A DNA stretch of 64,000 nucleotides, taken from Halalkalicoccus sp. NIPERK01 (GTDB taxonomy: Archaea; Halobacteriota; Halobacteria; Halobacteriales; Halalkalicoccaceae). Shown piece after piece: positions 58,981 through 64,000 of this stretch. The translations under genes and the position numbers were made by a program. The stretch lies in contig NZ_JASVVV010000003.1 of the NCBI RefSeq assembly GCF_030287405.1, positions 124,001 to 188,000 of the forward strand. Reading direction: 5' to 3'. Under the pieces are notes generated by a model. That model was not told the origin of the DNA and ran no database searches. It saw nothing but the letters and a program-made list of their open reading frames with translations. Position 1 is the stretch's first letter. Each line of letters starts with the position of its first letter.

Positions 58981-61331
58981 GTCGTCTCACCTCCGTCCCG
59001 CATGGTCATGAGCGCGAGCACGGCGACCGCGGCGATCGCGATCACCGTGATCTCCCCGAGCGTGTCGAACCCGCGGAAGTCGACGAGGATCACGTTGACG
59101 ACGTTGGTGCCGCCCCCGCCGGGGACCGCGTGTTCGGTGAAGTAGCGCGCGATCGACTCGCCCCCGCCCGGCGGCGAGCGCGTCGTAAACAGGACCGTGA
59201 GAAAGACCGTCGCACCGACGACGAGCGAGAGGCCCGCGTCCCGGAGCGCGGGTCCCGTCTCGATGTCGCCGTAGAACTCCGGGATCTCCTCGAGGACGAG
59301 CAGGAAGACCAGCAGCGCGAGCGTCTCGACGACGAGCTGCGTCAGCGCCAGGTCGGGCGCGCTGGTCAGGACGTAGAAGACCGCGATCATGACCCCGAGG
59401 ATCGAGACCGTGAGCACGCCCGCGATGTGCGAGGGCGCGACCGCGACCGCGACGGCCACGAGGACCGCGACGACCAGTATCAGGACGATCGGAAGCGAGA
59501 CGCCGACCCCGTCGTAGGCCGGTATCGAGACGCCCGCGGCGGCGTAGCCCGCGAGCGCGAGCGCGCAGGTCGCGCCCAGCACCCACGTCACGTACGTTCG
59601 CAACAGCCCGTTCTGAACCGCTGGGATCAGCCGCGCGCTCCCCGAATCGAGGCCGGCCAGCGCGACGTCGTACCACCAGTTCGGGCGTAGGGCTCGAACC
59701 GAGGCGAGCGCCCGAACGGCGTCCCGAACGCCGGCGTAGAACGGGTAGGCGAGCGCGCCCCCGCCGATCGCCGCGACGGACATCAGGACCGGCGGGGAGA
59801 GCGACGTGGGCAGGCCGGCGTGCATCTCGTGGGCCTCGATCGCGGTCGGCTCGACGGCCCACCCGACGAAGCCGTCGACGGCGAACTGGGGGGCGATTCC
59901 GACGACGGCCGCGACGGCCGCGAGGACGGCCGGCGGAACCAGAAGCGTCGCGGGCGGGCGATGGACGGTTCCCAGCCCCTCGGGACGCGTCCCGAAAAAG
60001 AGCGCGAGGAACCGCAGCGAGTACAACACGGTGAAGACGCTCGCGAACACCGCGACGACGGGGTAGAGCCACGCCAGCCCGCCCGCGGCGTGGCCGACCT
60101 CGTAGGCCGCCTCGAACAGCAGTTCCTTCGAGTAGAAGCCGTTGAACGGGGGGAAGCCGGCCATGCCCAGCGCCGCGACGACGGTGATGAGCGCCGTGAC
60201 GGGCAGGTCGTGGCGAAGCCCGCCCAACTCGTCGATCCGGCGGGTCCCGGCCTCGTGGGCGACGATCCCGGCGACGAGGAAGAGGGGTGCCTTGAACAGG
60301 GCGTGGTTCAGCAGGTGGAAGACGCCGGCCTCCGCGCCATAGGGAACCGTGAAGCCGAAGCCCGCGATCATCAACCCGAGGTGGCTCGCAGTCGAATAGG
60401 CGAGCAACTCCTTGACGTCCGAGGCGGCGACCGCCAGCACCGCGGTGATCGTCATCGTCGCCAGCCCGAGGGTCGCGAACAACAGCATCCACTCGGAACT
60501 CCCCAGGAGCGGTCTGAGCCGGCCGACGAGGTAGACGCCGACCTTCACCATCGTCGCCGAGTGGAGAAAGGCCGAGACGGGCGTGGGTGCCTCCATCGCA
60601 TTCGGTAGCCAGAAATGCAGGGGGACCTGTGCGGACTTCGAGGCCGCCCCGACCGCGAGCAGGAGGAGCGCGGGCACGAACAGGCCCGCCTCGCGGAGCG
60701 CCGCCCGCATCGCATCCGGCTCCTCGAGCATCGCCACCAGCGAGAACGTCTCGGTGCCCAGCGCGCTCCCGGAGGCGACGAACAGGGCGAGAAAGCCCAC
60801 GAGGACGAACAGCCCGCCCCCGACCGTGACGATCATCGCCATCCGGGCGGCGTACCGCGAGGCGGCATCCTCGGTGTGGTGGCCGATCAGGAGGAACGAA
60901 CAGACGCTCGTCAGCTCCCAGAACAGAAAGAGCGCGATCAGGTCCGCCGACAGCGCCACCCCGAGGATCGAGCCCATGAACGCGAGCAACGCGGCGTAGT
61001 ACCGCACAAGCCCGCGCTCGCCGTGCATGTAGCCCACGGAGTAGGTGAAGACGAGCGCGCCGATCCCGCTCGCGAGCAGGGCGAAGAGCAGCGCCCAGCC
61101 GTCGACGTGGAGTTCGAACGCGACGTCCAGCGCCGGGATCCACGGGACCGAGACGGTCGCCTCCGTGCCCACGAGTGTCGCCAGGAGCCCGAAACAGACG
61201 AGCGCGACGGCCGCACCGACGTAGCCGGTTCGCTCGCCGACCGCCCGGTGGACCGCCGGGACCAGCGCCGCAGCGAGGAAGGGGAGACAGACGACGAGAA
61301 ACGCCACCGCCGGCTCCGAGGAGAAAACCAT
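58977..61331 (-). CDS. mnhA: Mrp-type antiporter subunit A with MBH-E-like C-terminus
   Basis: A 784-residue protein. The N-terminal about 500 residues are ND5-like: LFLFWELTSVCSFLLIGHHT, AQVPLHFWLPNAMEAPTPVS, LHSATMVKVGVYLVGRLRPL and LLNHALFKAPLFLVAG carry the key Glu, Lys and His residues. The last about 170 residues hold the DUF4040 and hydrogenase-subunit-E-like helices (TSAPDLALTQLVVETLALLV; VILVDFRGFDTLGEITVIAI), as in bacterial MrpA. First gene of the seven-gene operon that exports Na+ in exchange for H+. Confidence 0.94.
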   Translation of the reverse strand: MVFSSEPAVAFLVVCLPFLAAALVPAVHRAVGERTGYVGAAVALVCFGLLATLVGTEATVSVPWIPALDVAFELHVDGWALLFALLASGIGALVFTYSVGYMHGERGLVRYYAALLAFMGSILGVALSADLIALFLFWELTSVCSFLLIGHHTEDAASRYAARMAMIVTVGGGLFVLVGFLALFVASGSALGTETFSLVAMLEEPDAMRAALREAGLFVPALLLLAVGAASKSAQVPLHFWLPNAMEAPTPVSAFLHSATMVKVGVYLVGRLRPLLGSSEWMLLFATLGLATMTITAVLAVAASDVKELLAYSTASHLGLMIAGFGFTVPYGAEAGVFHLLNHALFKAPLFLVAGIVAHEAGTRRIDELGGLRHDLPVTALITVVAALGMAGFPPFNGFYSKELLFEAAYEVGHAAGGLAWLYPVVAVFASVFTVLYSLRFLALFFGTRPEGLGTVHRPPATLLVPPAVLAAVAAVVGIAPQFAVDGFVGWAVEPTAIEAHEMHAGLPTSLSPPVLMSVAAIGGGALAYPFYAGVRDAVRALASVRALRPNWWYDVALAGLDSGSARLIPAVQNGLLRTYVTWVLGATCALALAGYAAAGVSIPAYDGVGVSLPIVLILVVAVLVAVAVAVAPSHIAGVLTVSILGVMIAVFYVLTSAPDLALTQLVVETLALLVFLLVLEEIPEFYGDIETGPALRDAGLSLVVGATVFLTVLFTTRSPPGGGESIARYFTEHAVPGGGGTNVVNVILVDFRGFDTLGEITVIAIAAVAVLALMTMRDGGETT

Positions 61332-61479
61332 ACGCGTATGCTGGCCGTCGACCGGCCTTAGCTATTGTCCATTCGTACGAAACCCCACTCGGCGGCGTGG
61401 CGGACCTGGCGGTCGTCGGCCATATTGAATCAACGCTATCGATAGGAGCATATAACCCGGTGGCGGCGAACGAACGGGT
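61332..61479. promoter_or_regulatory. Divergent mnhA / methyltransferase promoter region
   Basis: An AT-richer gap. CATATAACCC (61450-61459) lies about 26 nt before the ATG at 61480. GCTATTGTCC (61361-61370, reverse strand TAGC) may serve mnhA. TCAACGCTATCGATAGGAGC includes the palindrome CTATCGATAG (61436-61445). Confidence 0.45.
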
Positions 61480-62553
61480 ATGCGGACCGAACACGCCCTC
61501 CACGTCGGCGACGCGCGCGACCTCGCGCTCCCCGACGGGTCGGTCGACCTGGTCGTCACCTCGCCGCCGTACCCGATGATCGAGATGTGGGACGGGGCGT
61601 TCGCGAGCCTCGACCCCGAGATCGACGCGGCGCTCGACGCGGGCGAGGGCGAGCGAGCGTTCGAACTGATGCACGGGGTCCTGGATTCGGTCTGGGACGA
61701 ACTCGACCGCGTCCTCCGGGAGGGGGGAATCGCCTGCGTCAACGTCGGCGACGCCACCCGCACCGTCGAAAACACCTTCCAGACCTACCCGAACCACGTC
61801 CGGGTCACCGAGGCGTTTCGCGAGCGGGGGTTCGTCTCCCTTCCCGGGATCCTCTGGCGAAAACCCGCCAACAGCGCCGCGAAGTTCATGGGGTCAGGGA
61901 TGGTCCCGACCAACGCCTATCCCACCCTCGAACACGAACACGTGCTGGTCTTTCGCAAGGGCGGTCCCCGCCGATTCGAACCCCACTCGGAGGCGCGCTA
62001 CGAGAGCGCGTACTTCTGGGAGGAGCGAAACCGCTGGTTCTCGGACCTCTGGAGCGATATTCGAGGAATCGACCAGCGCCTCGACGGCGAGGCCCGCGAG
62101 CGCTCGGGGGCCTTTCCCTTCGAACTCCCCTACCGACTGATCAACATGTTCTCGATCTACGGCGATACGGTCTGCGACCCGTTCTGGGGGACGGGGACGA
62201 CGACGCTCGCGGCGATGGTCGCCGGGCGGCACTCGGTGGGCTACGAACTCGATCCGGAACTGGTCGAGGCGTTCTCCGAGCGACTCGCCGACCTCCCGGC
62301 GTTCTCCCGGGCGGTGATCGAGAAACGCCTCGCGGCCCACGAGGCGTTCGTCGAACGGGTGGGGGCCGAGGAACTCGGCTACGACGCGGCCCACTACGAC
62401 TTCCCGGTGCGGACGAAACAGGAGCGAAACGTCCGGTTTTACGCCGTCGAGGGGGTTGAGGAAAGCGATGCGGGCTACGAGGTGGTCTACCGACCCGTCG
62501 AGGCCGGGAGGCGTGAAAACGGGGGCCAACGTTTTTCTAGCGGGTCGTCATAG
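61480..62553 (+). CDS. DNA methyltransferase, probably CTAG-specific type
   Basis: A 357-residue beta-class amino-methyltransferase. The catalytic TSPPY motif is at residues 27-31 (VVTSPPYPMIEMWD), and the SAM-binding FxGxG region is DPFWGTGTTTLAAMVAGRHS near residue 232, so the order is catalytic-first. It ends with GYELDPELVEAF. TSPPYPMIEMWD resembles haloarchaeal CTAG-modifying methylases (Zim). No restriction partner is adjacent, so it seems an orphan. Its target is inferred from resemblance and from the scarcity of CTAG here. Confidence 0.8.
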   Translation: MRTEHALHVGDARDLALPDGSVDLVVTSPPYPMIEMWDGAFASLDPEIDAALDAGEGERAFELMHGVLDSVWDELDRVLREGGIACVNVGDATRTVENTFQTYPNHVRVTEAFRERGFVSLPGILWRKPANSAAKFMGSGMVPTNAYPTLEHEHVLVFRKGGPRRFEPHSEARYESAYFWEERNRWFSDLWSDIRGIDQRLDGEARERSGAFPFELPYRLINMFSIYGDTVCDPFWGTGTTTLAAMVAGRHSVGYELDPELVEAFSERLADLPAFSRAVIEKRLAAHEAFVERVGAEELGYDAAHYDFPVRTKQERNVRFYAVEGVEESDAGYEVVYRPVEAGRRENGGQRFSSGSS

Positions 62554-62554
62554 A

Positions 62555-63235
62555 ATGGCCATGAAGTTCGTTATCGTCGGGTACGGACGCGTCGGGATGC
62601 GCACGGCACGGATCCTCGACGAGGAGGGCCACGACGTCTCGATCGTCGACATCGACCACGACAAAGCGGAGCGCGCCCGGAAGGCGGGGTTCGACGCCGT
62701 CGAGGGCGACGGCGGTAACGAGGGCGTCCTCGAGGAGGCCGGCGTCGACGGTGCCGACGCGCTGGCGGGGCTGACCGGCGACCTCAACACCAACTTCGCG
62801 GCGTGCATGGTCGGCAAGCACTACGGCTGTCGGACGGTCATGCGGATCGACCACGACTACCGCGAGGAGATCTACCAGAAGTACGCCGACGACGTCGACG
62901 AGATCGTCTACCCCGAGCGGCTGGGTGCGGCGGGGGCGAAGACCGCCCTCCTCGGCGGGGACTTCAACCTCGTGACCGACCTGACCGAACGCCTCCAACT
63001 CATCACCGTCACCGTCCCCGACGGCTCGCCCGCGATCGGAAAGCGCGTCAGCGAGATCGACCTCCCCGAGGGCGCGCGTATCTACGCCCACGGGTCGGAC
63101 CACGAGGCGATGACGATACCGCTCCCACGAACCACGATCGGAGGCGGTGACGACATCGCCGTCATCGTCGAGCAAGAGAGTGTCGAAGGGGTCAGGGCGG
63201 CACTCCTCGGCAGCGAGGAGGCGGTGGGCGCGTGA
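62555..63235 (+). CDS. trkA: TrkA family potassium-uptake regulator
   Basis: A 226-residue cytoplasmic protein. TrkA-N Rossmann domain MAMKFVIVGYGRVGMRTARI (GxGxxG), then EGDGGNEGVLEEAGVDGADA, and a TrkA-C domain LITVTVPDGSPAIGKRVSEI. It binds NAD(H) or nucleotides and gates a K+ channel or transporter such as TrkH. The ATG is 1 nt after the methyltransferase stop. An ATG two codons later (MKFVIVG) is equally possible. Confidence 0.92.
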   Translation: MAMKFVIVGYGRVGMRTARILDEEGHDVSIVDIDHDKAERARKAGFDAVEGDGGNEGVLEEAGVDGADALAGLTGDLNTNFAACMVGKHYGCRTVMRIDHDYREEIYQKYADDVDEIVYPERLGAAGAKTALLGGDFNLVTDLTERLQLITVTVPDGSPAIGKRVSEIDLPEGARIYAHGSDHEAMTIPLPRTTIGGGDDIAVIVEQESVEGVRAALLGSEEAVGA

Positions 63236-63302
63236 CGTGTGGGTGGAATGGGGAGTGATCTCGCGCCCCATCCTCCGAGTGGACCCGTCGGGACTTAAAT
63301 TT

Positions 63303-63422
63303 ATGTCAGACGATCGAATGACGCATATCAGCTGGCGGGAGTTGTTCGAGCGGGCCGGCTCGCCGGTCGAGCGCGAGGCGATCCGGCGCCGCCTCGAGAA
63401 CCTCCGAAATGAGCGAGCCTGA
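63303..63422 (+). CDS. 39-residue small helical protein upstream of PIN-like gene
   Basis: MSDDRMTHISWRELFERAGS plus PVEREAIRRRLENLRNERA, a charged helix. TTAAATTT (63293-63300) directly upstream is TATA-like. Its stop overlaps the next start by 14 bp (63409-63422), so the two genes are coupled. It could be an antitoxin-like partner. Confidence 0.6.
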   Translation: MSDDRMTHISWRELFERAGSPVEREAIRRRLENLRNERA

Positions 63423-63879
63423 CCCCACCCGCGTGGTCGCCGACGCCGACGTCCTCGTCGCGGACCTCCTCGGCGACGAGACCGCACGCGAGGCCGTGGA
63501 CCTCCTCAGGAGCCACTCGTGGCTCACGCTCGTCGTCACCGACCGGCTGCTCGACGACGCCGAGGCGGTCGTCGCCGACCTGCGCGGGGAGGATCTCGCG
63601 CTCGCGTGGCGCGTGAAAACCGAGGGGCTCGCACGGGTCGTCGAGCAGTCGCCGGGCGACCACCCCGCGCTCGCGGCGGCCTACCACGGGAACGCCGCCC
63701 AGATCCTCTCGTTCGACGAGGACCTCCTGAGCGCCCGGACGGGAGCGAAACTCAAGCCCCGACTCTCGACGAGCGTCCGCTCTCCCGAGGCCTTCCTGAC
63801 GGTCTTCGACCCCGAACGGCTCTATCCAGTCGTGAGGGACGGGGAGTACCCCGGCCCGGACCGGGACCCCCGTGCGTAG
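63409..63879 (+). CDS. PIN-like domain protein
   Basis: A 156-residue protein, MSEPDPTRVVADADVLVADL with an Asp-rich beta strand (VVADADVLVADLL), a middle DDAEAVVADLRGED and ILSFDEDLLSARTGAKLKPR. Acidic residues at these positions resemble the PIN/VapC nuclease fold, but the match is partial. Coupled to the 39-residue gene. Possible toxin-like pair. I recall similar haloarchaeal proteins as DUF7384. Confidence 0.6.
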   Translation: MSEPDPTRVVADADVLVADLLGDETAREAVDLLRSHSWLTLVVTDRLLDDAEAVVADLRGEDLALAWRVKTEGLARVVEQSPGDHPALAAAYHGNAAQILSFDEDLLSARTGAKLKPRLSTSVRSPEAFLTVFDPERLYPVVRDGEYPGPDRDPRA

Positions 63880-63891
63880 CCGCAGGACGGC

Positions 63892-64000
63892 TTACTCGCG
63901 TTCGGCCAACCAGTCGCCGAACGCCGCGAGCGCTCGCCCCCGGTGGGAGACGGCGTTCTTCTCCTCGGCGCTCATCTCCGCGAACGTCGTCCCCCGGTGT
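63892..64000 (-). CDS. XTP/dITP pyrophosphatase (Ham1/RdgB), C-terminal end
   Basis: The reverse strand ends [20 protein letters not shown] then [15 protein letters not shown]-stop (TAA, complement of 63892-63894). This is the conserved C-terminus of Ham1/RdgB, with [12 protein letters not shown], which removes inosine or xanthosine triphosphates from the nucleotide pool. The rest lies outside the window. Confidence 0.85.
   Translation of the reverse strand, partial: HRGTTFAEMSAEEKNAVSHRGRALAAFGDWLAERE

Noticed and set aside
58987-61797. A 936-residue minus-strand ORF over mnhA.
   Set aside because: It is the arginine-rich frame-shifted shadow of mnhA, which has the conserved ND5-like motifs.
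1-64000. CRISPR array or rRNA genes.
   Set aside because: No regularly spaced identical repeats with unique spacers and no rRNA-like sequence were seen. The phased boxes at 47384 are only three and too close.

Overview
The window is a piece of a haloarchaeal chromosome (class Halobacteria). The evidence is a GC-rich sequence with strong G/C at third codon positions, very acidic deduced proteins, archaeal genes (ribosomal proteins S8e, S19e and L40e, class I lysyl-tRNA synthetase, type-2 orotidine decarboxylase, PDCD5-like DNA-binding protein), TATA-like boxes about 26 nt upstream of start codons as expected for leaderless mRNAs, and tRNA genes without encoded CCA. I cannot name the genus from sequence alone.

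Layout. 0-1.5 kb: the end of a sodium:solute symporter gene and an agmatinase-family ureohydrolase. 1.5-6.3 kb: a decayed defence island. It holds a McrB-like AAA+ ATPase broken by a one-base frameshift, a McrC-like nuclease cut by an in-frame TAG, two copies of the tail of a restriction-methylase-like gene, an array of small perfect hairpins, copies of a dispersed repeat and a DUF433/DUF5615 toxin-antitoxin pair. 6.3-19.4 kb: housekeeping and transport genes (CPA1 antiporter with TrkA domain, acyl-CoA synthetase, serS, VapBC-type pair, MFS transporter, Tsr3, patatin, DUF3311 plus SSS symporter, L40e). 19.4-20.4 kb: tRNA-Leu and an AT-rich orphan membrane gene between two inverted copies of the dispersed repeat.

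20.4-26 kb: the phosphate-uptake locus pstS-pstC-pstA-pstB-phoU, read leftward, opposite a divergent AbrB-PhoU protein. 26-31 kb: S8e, DUF2240, a HAD hydrolase, pyrF, an inositol-monophosphatase-family gene and hisS. A hairpin-rich gap follows (31.0-31.4 kb). 31.4-46.6 kb: EamA transporter, PP-loop protein, PDCD5, S19e, thiL, two site-2 proteases, a MobB-MoaE fusion, pyrH, lysS, a PadR regulator opposite a PitA-like haem protein, aldo/keto reductase and hexapeptide acyltransferase. 46.6-52.2 kb: an Nmad3-like protein, a helically phased repeat cluster, a YihY/BrkB protein, tRNA-Gly with a partial duplicate of its 3' end, nadE, enoyl-CoA hydratase and tRNA-Thr.

52.3-54.9 kb: a sharply AT-rich island beside tRNA-Thr. 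It carries a two-gene operon: a small helical protein and a 642-residue zinc-knuckle plus PD-(D/E)XK nuclease protein. This is the best candidate here for an undescribed, probably defensive, system. 55-61.3 kb: pterin dehydratase and a full seven-gene Mrp-type (MnhA-G) sodium/proton antiporter operon with overlapping genes. 61.5-64 kb: a DNA methyltransferase resembling haloarchaeal CTAG methylases, a TrkA protein, a small PIN-like pair and the end of an XTP/dITP pyrophosphatase gene. CTAG is rare in the window overall, and the sites that exist are concentrated in the two defence-related islands.
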